DNA from: an uncultured Plesiomonas sp.
GTDB taxonomy: Bacteria > Pseudomonadota > Gammaproteobacteria > Enterobacterales > CAMTGL01
Reading direction: 5' to 3'
Assembly: GCA_947071955.1 (NCBI GenBank)
Contig: CAMTGL010000096.1
Location: forward strand, 1-7,593
Length of the DNA: 7,593 nt
Within the stretch, counting starts at the first letter, position 1. Each line of letters starts with the position of its first letter. Positions 1 through 6,344 of this stretch are shown piece by piece. The position numbers and the translations under genes are program-made. The notes beneath the pieces were generated by a model, which saw only the letters and a list, made by a program, of their open reading frames with translations, did no database searches and was not told the origin of the DNA.

Positions 1-771
1 CAGCGAAGGGATCTGGGAGACAAGACCATCACCAATGGTCAGCAGGGTATAAATGGCCAGCGCTTCATCAACCGACAGCCCGTGCTGCATCATACCGATA
101 AAAAATCCACCGATAATGTTGATAAACAGGATCATGATCCCAGCAATGGCATCGCCTTTTACGAATTTTGATGCACCGTCCATCGAGCCGTAGAAATCGG
201 CCTCACGGGTGACTTCATCACGACGAGTACGCGCCTGATCTTGATCAATCAGCCCCGCATTCAAATCGGCATCAATCGCCATCTGTTTACCGGGCATCGC
301 ATCGAGCGTAAAGCGGGCGCTAACTTCGGAGATCCGCCCTGCACCTTTGGTCACCACCATGAAGTTAATGATCATCAAAATCACAAACACCACGATACCG
401 ACCGCATAGTTACCGCCGATGACGACATTACCGAAGGATTCAATAACTTGTCCGGCCGCTTCTGGCCCGTTGTGCCCTTCCAGTAGCACCACCCGCGTTG
501 AGGCCACATTCAGCGCCAAACCGAGCTAAGTGGCTATCAGCAGCACAGTTGGGAAAGCAGCAAAGTCGACCGGTTTTAGGGTATAAACCGAGACCATCAA
601 CACCACCAGTGCCAGTGCGATGTTGAAGGTAAAAGCCATATCCAGCAGCATCGGCGGCATCGGCAATACCACCATAGCCAGCGTCGCCAGCACCAGTACC
701 GGTGTGCCTATGCCTTGTAAACGCTGTAATTTTTCTGTCGGAAATTTTGCTAGTGCCGCTTGGAAGTTCAT
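1..771 (-). pseudogene. flhA: flhA, export-gate protein FlhA: 5' part, interrupted by an in-frame stop
   Basis: FlhA is the large inner-membrane export-gate subunit of the flagellar type III secretion system; its cytoplasmic domain receives chaperone-cargo complexes. The frame runs to the window edge, so the C-terminal domain is not visible. The FHIPEP family signature is clear: the RISEV part lies at 322-336, followed by ARFTLDAMPGKQMAIDAD. I chose ATG 771 because the protein then aligns with enteric FlhA nearly residue for residue (the membrane Asp of MLLD falls at residue 44, against 45) and an AGG lies 10 nt upstream; ATG 792 and GTG 804 are alternatives. Codon 82 is TAG (526-528), where relatives have Leu in a TLLRLALNVASTR stretch; here it reads T-stop-LGLALNVASTR, so the following Arg is Gly as well. 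The 175 codons after the stop are open and conserved. The family call is near certain; whether the stop is real or a sequence error is open. Confidence 0.88.
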
Positions 772-801
772 GAACAATAGACCTGATCGCATGCCACTGG
801 T

Positions 802-823
802 CACTCAGCCTTGAGTGTTTTTT
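802..823 (+). terminator. Terminator-like hairpin with T-run, plus strand, overlapping the flhA leader
   Basis: CACTCA (802-807), a GCCT loop and TGAGTG (812-817) form a perfect 6-bp stem, followed on the plus strand by TTTTTT (818-823). This has the form of a small intrinsic terminator for plus-strand transcription, although no plus-strand gene is present. On the minus strand the same hairpin lies in the flhA leader: its loop holds AAGG and its 3' arm ends in the GTG at 804. This speaks against GTG 804 as the start, because both signals would be sequestered. The stem is short, so it may have no function. Confidence 0.35.
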
Positions 824-900
824 CTCACGCCGCCCCCGACCAACCGGTGATAGAGGCAGAGTGACAGTAATTTGGCTGAATACCGTCAATATCACGTAAC

Positions 901-920
901 AAAGCAATATAAGTGCCAAT
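901..920 (-). promoter_or_regulatory. Sigma-54 (-24/-12) promoter for flhA
   Basis: The minus strand reads TTGGCACTTATATTGCTTT. This matches the RpoN consensus TGGCAC-N5-TTGC, with GG (917-916) and GC (905-904) separated by exactly 10 nt. Transcription should start near 892, leaving a leader of about 120 nt before ATG 771. RpoN control of flhA, often with flhF and flhG downstream, is known in polar-flagellum hierarchies such as that of Vibrio cholerae, where FlrC/FleR-type activators act. No activator site could be assigned. It is the only convincing sigma-54 match I found in the spacers. Confidence 0.82.
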
Positions 921-987
921 CGCGGTAGTTAGGCAGCAGATCACGGCACGCTGGCTATGCAAAGCACAAATTTGCGAGGTAGATTTA

Positions 988-1000
988 GCGCGTATTCGTA
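988..1000 (+). repeat. 13-nt spacer repeat, copy 1 (GCGCGTATTCGTA)
   Basis: This plus-strand 13-mer occurs again, inverted, at 2216-2228, so the two copies lie in the two spacers that flank flhB. On the minus strand this copy is part of a GAATAC-GAATAC tandem followed by GCGC. It lies about 70 nt upstream of the -24 element of the flhA promoter. An identical 13-mer within two spacers totalling about 390 nt is unlikely by chance, but a function (protein site or relic of a dispersed repeat) is not shown. Confidence 0.55.
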
Positions 1001-1048
1001 TTCTATCCCCCCAAAAATCAAGCACAAAAAAGGGACAAATCCGTGCTA

Positions 1049-2182
1049 TCAGCGTTGCAGATCATCAGGAATAGGTAAGGTTTCCGGCAAGGGTACGGGG
1101 CGGCGAAAAGTGCGGCCCGCCTGATACTGGCGCAGCTGAAACACATATGCCAGCACTTGGGCAACGGCCATAAAGAGCCCGTCGGGGATAGGTTGCTCCA
1201 GCTCTGCGCTGTGATACAGCGCCCGAGCCAGCGGCGGCGCGGCAACAATAGGGATATCGTGCGCATTGGCAATTTCACGGATTTTCATTGCCATCATATC
1301 CACCCCTTTGGCCACCACCACCGGCGCTTTGTCTTTATCGCGCTGATAACGCAGGGCCACCGAAAAGTGTTCAGGGTTGGTCACAATAACATCCGCGGTT
1401 GGTACTTCACCCATCATACGGCGATTGGCCATCTCACGCTGTAACTGGCGGATACGGCCCTTAATTTGCGGGTTACCTTCGCTGTTTTTGTACTCCTCTT
1501 TCAGCTCTTGCTTAGTCATCATCAGTTTTTTCCCGTGATTCCACAGCTGATAAGGTACATCAATCGCAGCCACCAAAATTAACGTGCAACTGAGCAGCAG
1601 CACAAACCACAACAGGGTATCTACCGCGTGGATCATATTCTGCGGGAATGATTCCATACTCAGTTGTGCCAGATCATCCCGCGTATTAAGTAATAAACGC
1701 CATGTGGTGATGCCAAGCAGTAAAATTTTAAGGATAGATTTACCGAGCTCAACCCAGCTCTGCATCCCAAACATTCGCTTAAAACCCGACATAGGGTTGA
1801 GTTTGTTAAATTTTGGCATCATAGCTTCTGCCGAAACATTAAAGCCGCCAATCAGTGATGCCCCCAGAATGGAGGCCACAAACAGCAGCAATAAAATCAG
1901 GCTGAAAGAGGGAATGATTGACAGCAGGGCTTTGCAGGCAATGGTGAGCAGAGCATCGGCATCAAAGACTTCATCACGGGTGAAGCTGAACAGCCGGTGC
2001 ATCATGTTGGCCAGTGCAACCGCCAGTTTCTGCCCAAACCACAGCAATGCCACAGAACCTGTAACCAAGACAATGACAGTGGCAAATTCACGCGAGCGGG
2101 CAACTTGCCCTTTTTTGCGGGCGTCAGCTAACCGTTTTTCGGAGGCCTGTTCACTGCGTTCCTGCCCGTCAGACTCAGCCAT
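1049..2182 (-). CDS. flhB: Flagellar export-switch protein FlhB
   Basis: FlhB (377 aa; enteric FlhB is about 383) is the inner-membrane export component that works with FliK to switch specificity from rod/hook to filament substrates. The N-terminus (MAESDGQERSEQASEKRL, then a KGQVARS stretch) is typical. Four membrane segments are visible at roughly residues 33-54, 90-115, 148-165 and 190-208, followed by a charged linker and the cytoplasmic domain. The self-cleavage motif is at residues 269-272 (1367-1378), the same position as in Salmonella, but reads NPEH rather than the usual NPTH; the cleaved Asn-Pro bond is kept. The start is the only sensible ATG, although its Shine-Dalgarno is weak. 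The gene stands apart from its neighbours: 113 nt separate it from fliR and a long promoter-bearing gap from flhA, so it may be read as the end of the fliK-flhB transcript. Confidence 0.98.
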   Translation of the reverse strand: MAESDGQERSEQASEKRLADARKKGQVARSREFATVIVLVTGSVALLWFGQKLAVALANMMHRLFSFTRDEVFDADALLTIACKALLSIIPSFSLILLLLFVASILGASLIGGFNVSAEAMMPKFNKLNPMSGFKRMFGMQSWVELGKSILKILLLGITTWRLLLNTRDDLAQLSMESFPQNMIHAVDTLLWFVLLLSCTLILVAAIDVPYQLWNHGKKLMMTKQELKEEYKNSEGNPQIKGRIRQLQREMANRRMMGEVPTADVIVTNPEHFSVALRYQRDKDKAPVVVAKGVDMMAMKIREIANAHDIPIVAAPPLARALYHSAELEQPIPDGLFMAVAQVLAYVFQLRQYQAGRTFRRPVPLPETLPIPDDLQR

Positions 2183-2295
2183 GAGTGGTCTGCTTACGGT
2201 AATTTACCGGCATATTACGAATACGCGCCGAAACAGAAAAAAAAGTTTGGTGAAAGAGAAATTTCTCTCTAGGGAAAAAAGCAAAAGTCATGCGG
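2183..2295 (-). other. fliR-flhB spacer, T-rich with two palindromes
   Basis: In the direction of transcription this spacer contains T-runs (TTTTTT at about 2280-2275 and eight T at about 2244-2237), a perfect 14-nt palindrome AGAGAAATTTCTCT (2255-2268), an inverted copy of the 13-mer found in the flhA leader, and a CGGTAA-TTACCG palindrome (2197-2209) about 15 nt upstream of the flhB start. No sigma-54 or convincing sigma-70 promoter could be read. The A/T-rich palindrome is not a standard terminator stem. No coding potential was recognised. Confidence 0.55.
2216..2228 (-). repeat. 13-nt spacer repeat, copy 2 (inverted)
   Basis: The minus strand reads GCGCGTATTCGTA, identical to plus-strand 988-1000. 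It is therefore oriented opposite to the other copy with respect to the flagellar genes, about 35 nt upstream of the flhB start. Confidence 0.55.
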
Positions 2296-3087
2296 TTATC
2301 CCCCCGAACAAGACATATTTAGCAGAGTGCACATATCGTTCACTGCCAACCGCCAGTAGATATTGTAGTGGCGCGGAAATGCCGAGAGCAAAAACCACAG
2401 CGAAAACAAACCACACAATAGAATGATACCAAAACCCAGACTGTAGACATTGAGTTGCGGCGCGGCACGGTTCATGATCCCCATAGCAATGTTAACGGTT
2501 AACAATGAGATTATTGCCGATAACGACATGCTAACTGCCCCCAAAAAAAGCGTGCCAAACCACTGTGCCAGCAGACGGTAACCCCCTGCGGTGATACCAG
2601 ACTCGCCCACCGGCAGGGTACTGAAACTGCGTACTAGCATCTCTATCATGATCAGGTGCCCATCAAGAGTCAGAAATACCAGCAACGTTAGCATCATATA
2701 AATCTGGCCGAGCAGCGGGGTGCTTTGGCCACTGGCCGGATCAACCATTGAAGCAAAGCCAAGGCTCGACTGCATACTGATGATCTGCCCGAGGATCACA
2801 AATGTCTGGCTGACAAATTGTGAGAGCATGCCGATAGCCACACCAATGGCAATTTGCTGTGCGGTGATCACAACGCTGGTAAAGCTAAACAACGCAACAT
2901 CTTGTGGCATAGCAGGAATAGAAGGCAATGCCACAAGGGTAATGGCAACCGCTAACAATAACCGGACTCGGGCTGAAACAAAGGCCGCACCAATGGCAGT
3001 CATGGTCATCAACATGCCGGCAATACGGGCAAATGGCCATAAGAAACTGGCCCAAAATTGCAGCACCGTGTCTGCCAGCAGAGTCAT
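2296..3087 (-). CDS. fliR: Flagellar export-gate protein FliR
   Basis: FliR (263 aa, the normal size) is a polytopic membrane protein. One copy closes the helical FliP5-FliQ4-FliR1 core through which flagellar proteins leave the cytoplasm. The sequence is hydrophobic throughout, with about six membrane-spanning stretches, a family-typical start (LQFWASFLWPFARIAGML) and the conserved central region around GFASMVDPASGQSTPLLGQ. Its ATG overlaps the fliQ stop by one base (TGATG), which points to translational coupling, and GGGTGAT about 8 nt upstream is a good Shine-Dalgarno. The C-terminus ends in a short Cys/Ser/Gly tail. No damage is visible. Confidence 0.97.
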   Translation of the reverse strand: MTLLADTVLQFWASFLWPFARIAGMLMTMTAIGAAFVSARVRLLLAVAITLVALPSIPAMPQDVALFSFTSVVITAQQIAIGVAIGMLSQFVSQTFVILGQIISMQSSLGFASMVDPASGQSTPLLGQIYMMLTLLVFLTLDGHLIMIEMLVRSFSTLPVGESGITAGGYRLLAQWFGTLFLGAVSMSLSAIISLLTVNIAMGIMNRAAPQLNVYSLGFGIILLCGLFSLWFLLSAFPRHYNIYWRLAVNDMCTLLNMSCSGG

Positions 3088-3356
3088 CAGCGGATCACCC
3101 GCGGGATCTCATCAATCATGCTGAAAAAGAAATCCATCAGTTGCCCGGTCATCCAGTGGCCAAGAAAAATCAGTGCCAACAGCGTCACCACTAAGCGGGG
3201 CAAGAAGCTCAATGTCTGTTCATTGATTGAGGTAGCCGCCTGAAATACCGCCACCAGCAAACCAATCAGCAAGCCGGGCACCATGATCACAGATACCAGC
3301 AACAGCACCTTAAACAGTGCATGCTGGAAGATCTCAACAAACGATTCTGGTGACAC
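3087..3356 (-). CDS. fliQ: Flagellar export-gate protein FliQ
   Basis: FliQ (89 aa, exactly the usual length) is a two-helix membrane subunit that packs around FliP and FliR in the export gate. Two hydrophobic segments are visible, at about residues 14-41 (VLLLVSVIMVPGLLIGLLVA) and 52-74, joined by the conserved stretch FQAATSINEQTLSFLPR. The start codon is GTG at 3356, supported by a G-rich Shine-Dalgarno (GGGGG) six nt upstream and by alignment with the family start MSPE. Its stop overlaps the fliR start. The gene is separated from fliP by 95 nt, more than usual for this cluster. Confidence 0.97.
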   Translation of the reverse strand: MSPESFVEIFQHALFKVLLLVSVIMVPGLLIGLLVAVFQAATSINEQTLSFLPRLVVTLLALIFLGHWMTGQLMDFFFSMIDEIPRVIR

Positions 3357-3451
3357 TGTATGCCCCCTGTTATAAAAAACAGTTATTGACGAACGGATGA
3401 ACGAGCCGCTCTGAACAAATGGTTATTGATAAAGATAAATATGCAACGTAA
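3357..3451 (-). other. fliP-fliQ spacer
   Basis: This is an A/T-rich 95-nt gap. In transcription order it contains a TCAATAAC sequence twice, about 40 nt apart, and a weak CTGTT/AACAG stem (6-nt loop) just before the fliQ Shine-Dalgarno. No promoter could be read with confidence. Confidence 0.45.
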
Positions 3452-4312
3452 TCAAAGGCCAAAACTGCCCGCTAATGTACCCAGCACCAAACTCCAACCA
3501 TCAACCAGCACAAACAGCATCAGCTTAAACGGCAGTGAAACAATCATTGGCGAAAGCATCATCATCCCCATCGCCATCAGCACACTCGCTACAACCAGAT
3601 CGATAACCAAAAATGGTAAAAACAGCATAAAACCTATCTGGAATGCGGTTTTCAGCTCACTGGTGACAAACGCAGGGATCAGTACTGTCATACTGACATC
3701 TTGTGGGGTATTAAATTGCTGCTTTGAGATTTGTACAAAGGTGGACAGATCGCTTTCTCGGGTCTGAGCCAGCATAAAGGTGTGAAGCGGTTTACCCGCC
3801 TCTTCCAGCGCCTGCTGTGCAGTGAGCTCTTCACGCATATAAGGCTGTAATGCCTGCTGGTTGATCTTATCTAGCACCGGCGACATGATAAACAGCGTCA
3901 TAAACAGAGTAATACCAACCAAAATCTGGTTCGAGGGGCTTTGCTGCAAACCAATCGCCTGCCGCAAGATAGAGAGCACCACAATAATACGGGTGAACGA
4001 GGTCATCATAATGACAATAGCAGGTAAAAAACTCAGCATGGTCATTAAGATAAGCACTTGCAGTGACACTGAATAATCAGCGCCACCGGCAGCATTATTG
4101 CTCATCGTAAGTGCCGGAATACCTGTAGCACCGCCTGCACTTGCCAGTGCCTGCGGAACGGCCACGAATAACAGGCTTATCCCCAACAAGTAAGGTTTGC
4201 ATAAGTGCTTCGCAAAAGCACGATACAGCCACGGTATTGCTCGCGATACGGTATCGCCTAAAGAGGTGCTGCGCAAAGATGCAGGAAAAACAGAAGACTC
4301 AGGATCTCTCAT
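3452..4312 (-). CDS. fliP: Flagellar export-gate protein FliP with a long N-terminal leader
   Basis: FliP forms a pentamer that starts assembly of the export channel. From ATG 4312 the protein has 286 aa; enteric FliP has 245 including a cleaved signal peptide of about 21. The body is canonical: SVSLQVLILMTMLSFLPAIV, the TSFTRIIVVLSILRQAIG stretch, SPSNQILVGITLFMTLFIM, and an end in LVLGTLAGSFGL. The hydrophobic signal core (LLGISLLFVAVPQ, about residues 42-54) is followed by ALASA, with likely cleavage after residue 59, so the mature protein (about 227 aa) is of normal length. The excess is about 37 residues before the signal core. No ATG or GTG lies between 4312 and that core, so ATG 4312 (GTGAG about 5 nt upstream) is the best start. 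It overlaps fliO by 14 nt. Confidence 0.95.
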   Translation of the reverse strand: MRDPESSVFPASLRSTSLGDTVSRAIPWLYRAFAKHLCKPYLLGISLLFVAVPQALASAGGATGIPALTMSNNAAGGADYSVSLQVLILMTMLSFLPAIVIMMTSFTRIIVVLSILRQAIGLQQSPSNQILVGITLFMTLFIMSPVLDKINQQALQPYMREELTAQQALEEAGKPLHTFMLAQTRESDLSTFVQISKQQFNTPQDVSMTVLIPAFVTSELKTAFQIGFMLFLPFLVIDLVVASVLMAMGMMMLSPMIVSLPFKLMLFVLVDGWSLVLGTLAGSFGL

Positions 4313-4883
4313 CTGACTCACTTTGATGATTGGCGGGAAAAGAGGTTGCTGCCGAATCTGATGCCCTGTTGCCGCAGGAAGCCGCTGCAGTACCATCAAC
4401 CCGACTCTGCATCGCAGCCCGCAGTTGTTGGGCAAACCCACCACGCAGAGAACTTGCTGTGGTTATCGTTGCTGCTGTGGTTGCAGCCGTACGGCCTGTT
4501 GCCTCGGTACACTTTGCTGAACCACTGTCTTCCTGCACTGAATTAAGGGTGCTGAGCAGCGAAATATTCTGTGGTGTAACGCCTATCAGCAAGCGTTGCC
4601 CTTCTACATTGACAATCAGTAGGCGTTCGCGCTGGCCCAATGCCTGTTGCTGCTCAATCTGGATGCTGCCTTTACTCTGAAATGGCAGCCGTAACCGTTT
4701 TGCCAGCCAACCCAGACCAATGATCAACGCCAGTACCAACAACAGTGACAACAATGCCATGCCGACACTCACCGGAGGCTGACCGGCAGAGGAGAATGTT
4801 GCCGAACTTGCCGTAACAGGCGCAGCAAACAGAGGACAAGCCACAAGAGCCACCAGTAATGGCGTACAGAACCACTTAAACAT
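4299..4883 (-). CDS. fliO: Flagellar export-apparatus assembly protein FliO
   Basis: FliO is a small membrane protein that helps build the FliP ring; it is poorly conserved. This one has 194 aa, longer than the roughly 125 of enteric FliO. An N-terminal signal-like segment (about residues 4-20, ending near ACPLFAAP) precedes one membrane helix (about 38-58, SVGMALLSLLLVLALIIGLG) and the characteristic cytoplasmic part (LPFQSKGSIQIEQQQALGQR, then LLIVNVEGQRLLIGVTPQNI). The tail is low complexity, rich in Ala, Ser and Thr, with an FAQQLRAAMQSR block similar to the ends of other FliO proteins. It starts 3 nt after the fliN stop and overlaps fliP by 14 nt. The identification rests on both sequence and position. 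Confidence 0.93.
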   Translation of the reverse strand: MFKWFCTPLLVALVACPLFAAPVTASSATFSSAGQPPVSVGMALLSLLLVLALIIGLGWLAKRLRLPFQSKGSIQIEQQQALGQRERLLIVNVEGQRLLIGVTPQNISLLSTLNSVQEDSGSAKCTEATGRTAATTAATITTASSLRGGFAQQLRAAMQSRVDGTAAASCGNRASDSAATSFPANHQSESDERS

Positions 4884-4886
4884 ACG

Positions 4887-5291
4887 TTATTTAAGCTTCT
4901 TGATACGTTCGGTTTGGCTGATCACATCGGTCAAACGGATACCAAATTTATCATTCACCACCACCACTTCACCATGCGCAATCAGCGTACCATTGACCAT
5001 GACATCAAGCGGCTCTCCGGCGATACGTTCGAGCTCAACCACCGAGCCCTGATTTAGTTGCAGCAGATTGCGGATGCTGATCTGGCTACGCCCGACTTCC
5101 ATCGAAATCGTCACCGGGATATCGAGAATACTGTCGAGGCGTTTACGCTCTGAGGCGTTCAGAATCAGGCTGTCATCACGCAACTCTTCCAGCTCAGCAC
5201 GTTTTACGCGACTATCAATATCGCCCTCATCACCCAACGCATTAGCCCACTGTTCGGCAAGCAGGTCTTGATCTGTTGTCATGTCACTCAT
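4887..5291 (-). CDS. fliN: Flagellar motor switch protein FliN
   Basis: FliN (134 aa) forms the lower part of the C-ring, binds FliH to dock export cargo, and takes part in rotational switching. After an acidic N-terminal segment (EQWANALGDEGDID) comes the SpoA domain (about residues 55-130): LDIPVTISMEVGRSQISIRN, then GSVVELERIAGEPLDVMVNG and GEVVVVNDKFGIRLTDVIS. The start at ATG 5291 overlaps the end of fliM by 8 nt; a second ATG at 5282 (residue 4) directly follows the fliM stop and could be used instead. Either choice implies coupling to fliM. Length and sequence are normal. Confidence 0.97.
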   Translation of the reverse strand: MSDMTTDQDLLAEQWANALGDEGDIDSRVKRAELEELRDDSLILNASERKRLDSILDIPVTISMEVGRSQISIRNLLQLNQGSVVELERIAGEPLDVMVNGTLIAHGEVVVVNDKFGIRLTDVISQTERIKKLK

Positions 5292-6327
5292 CGTCTAGCA
5301 CCACAATTTCATCAAGTAATTTATCGTTATCTCGAATCAACGAGAGTTCACTTTTCACCACCTCGGGGCGTTTAAGCCGTTCGGTAATTTTTAATGCCAG
5401 ATTCTCATTTGCCTGCCCCAACTTAGCGCGAAACGTGGGTAAATCTTCCACGTATACCAGCAGGTTTTCTGGCATATCCACCGGAATAATGTCACCGGCA
5501 CGCATATTCATCAGATCGCGCAGCGGCAAATCAACATCCAGCAGCTTAGCGCGCAGATCAACGTTGATCTCCATGATCTCTTCACGCAGCGCCTTGCCCC
5601 AGCGCATGTCAGTATCACTTTTATCACCCTGCACACCCGCATCGAGCAGCTCACGAATCGGTTCGAGCATCGAATACGGCATCGCGATATGAATATCACC
5701 CCCGCCACCATCGAGTTCGATATGAAATGAGTTAACCACTACCACTTCGGTCGGGCTGACAATATTGGCCATTGCGGGGTTAACTTCGGAGTCAAGGTAT
5801 TCAAACTCGATCTCCATCACCGGCCCCCAAGCCTCTTTGTAGTCACCGAAAATCAGCTTAAGCAGCATCTGAATAATCCGGCGCTCAGCGGGGGTAAATT
5901 CACGCCCCTCTACTTTGCTGGGAAAACGGCCATCACCGCCAAAAAAATTCTCGACCAGAATAAAGACTAAACGGGCTTCAAGTGTGATCAGCGCCGTGCC
6001 TTTTAACGGGCGAAAACGCACCATATTCAGGCTCGTTGGCACAAACAGCGTATGCACATACTCACCAAACTTCAGCATCTGTACGCCATTGATCGACACT
6101 TCTGCCGTACGACGCATCATGTTAAATAAGCTGATCCGCATATGGCGGGCAAAGCGTTCATTGATCAGCTCAAGAGTTGGCATCCGCCCGCGGACAATGC
6201 GGTCTTGAGATGAGAAATCAAAAGCTTGTATTCCGCCATCGCGCACAGGCTGCGGGGAGTCTTCCGGTACATCATCAACCCCGTGTAATAACGCGTCGAT
6301 TTCATCTTGGGATAGGATATCGCTCAC
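5284..6327 (-). CDS. fliM: Flagellar motor switch protein FliM
   Basis: FliM (347 aa) links FliG to FliN in the C-ring and binds CheY-P to reverse the motor. The N-terminal CheY-binding peptide is intact (LSQDEIDALLHG, residues 5-16). An acidic linker leads to the CheC-like middle domain carrying the GGDG motif (residues 130-133) known for FliG contact, and the C-terminal SpoA domain (IMEINVDLRAKLLDVDLPLR, then AGDIIPVDMPENLLVYVED). The start codon is GTG at 6327; the family-typical MSDILSQDEID fixes it. The Shine-Dalgarno AGGGTGA sits in an 11-nt palindrome. fliL ends 17 nt upstream and fliN overlaps the 3' end. Confidence 0.98.
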   Translation of the reverse strand: MSDILSQDEIDALLHGVDDVPEDSPQPVRDGGIQAFDFSSQDRIVRGRMPTLELINERFARHMRISLFNMMRRTAEVSINGVQMLKFGEYVHTLFVPTSLNMVRFRPLKGTALITLEARLVFILVENFFGGDGRFPSKVEGREFTPAERRIIQMLLKLIFGDYKEAWGPVMEIEFEYLDSEVNPAMANIVSPTEVVVVNSFHIELDGGGGDIHIAMPYSMLEPIRELLDAGVQGDKSDTDMRWGKALREEIMEINVDLRAKLLDVDLPLRDLMNMRAGDIIPVDMPENLLVYVEDLPTFRAKLGQANENLALKITERLKRPEVVKSELSLIRDNDKLLDEIVVLDDE

Positions 6328-6338
6328 AGGGTCACCCT
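6328..6338 (-). promoter_or_regulatory. fliM ribosome binding site within a palindrome
   Basis: The minus strand reads AGGGTGACCCT directly before the GTG start. The strong Shine-Dalgarno AGGGTGA is one arm of a perfect palindrome (4-bp AGGG/CCCT stem with a TGA loop), so local folding could mask it until ribosomes finish fliL. The stem is small. Confidence 0.5.
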
Positions 6339-6344
6339 ACTGAA

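Larger units (their letters stand above)
772..1048 (-). other. flhB-flhA intergenic region
   Basis: This 277-nt noncoding stretch carries the sigma-54 promoter and the hairpin near 802-823 listed separately. Just after the flhB stop, AGCAC/GTGCT arms (1047-1043 and 1025-1021) enclose a T-rich loop and are followed by TGATTTTT. This is a poor terminator candidate because the stem is only 5 bp. A run of six G follows on the minus strand (1012-1007), then one copy of a 13-mer shared with the fliR-flhB spacer. Short frames crossing it are not gene-like. Confidence 0.7.

Noticed and set aside
440..919. A 159-codon frame overlapping flhA and its leader on the minus strand
   Set aside because: It reads flhA sequence in the wrong frame, with no family resemblance; the true flhA frame is recognised on both sides of the stop.
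1021..1047. AGCAC/GTGCT inverted repeat and T-run after flhB as an intrinsic terminator
   Set aside because: The stem is only 5 bp with a 17-nt loop; too weak to call as a feature.
1584..2426. A long (280-codon) plus-strand open frame opposite flhB
   Set aside because: It is antisense to flhB and the end of fliR, with Ser/Thr/Arg-rich composition typical of a shadow frame.
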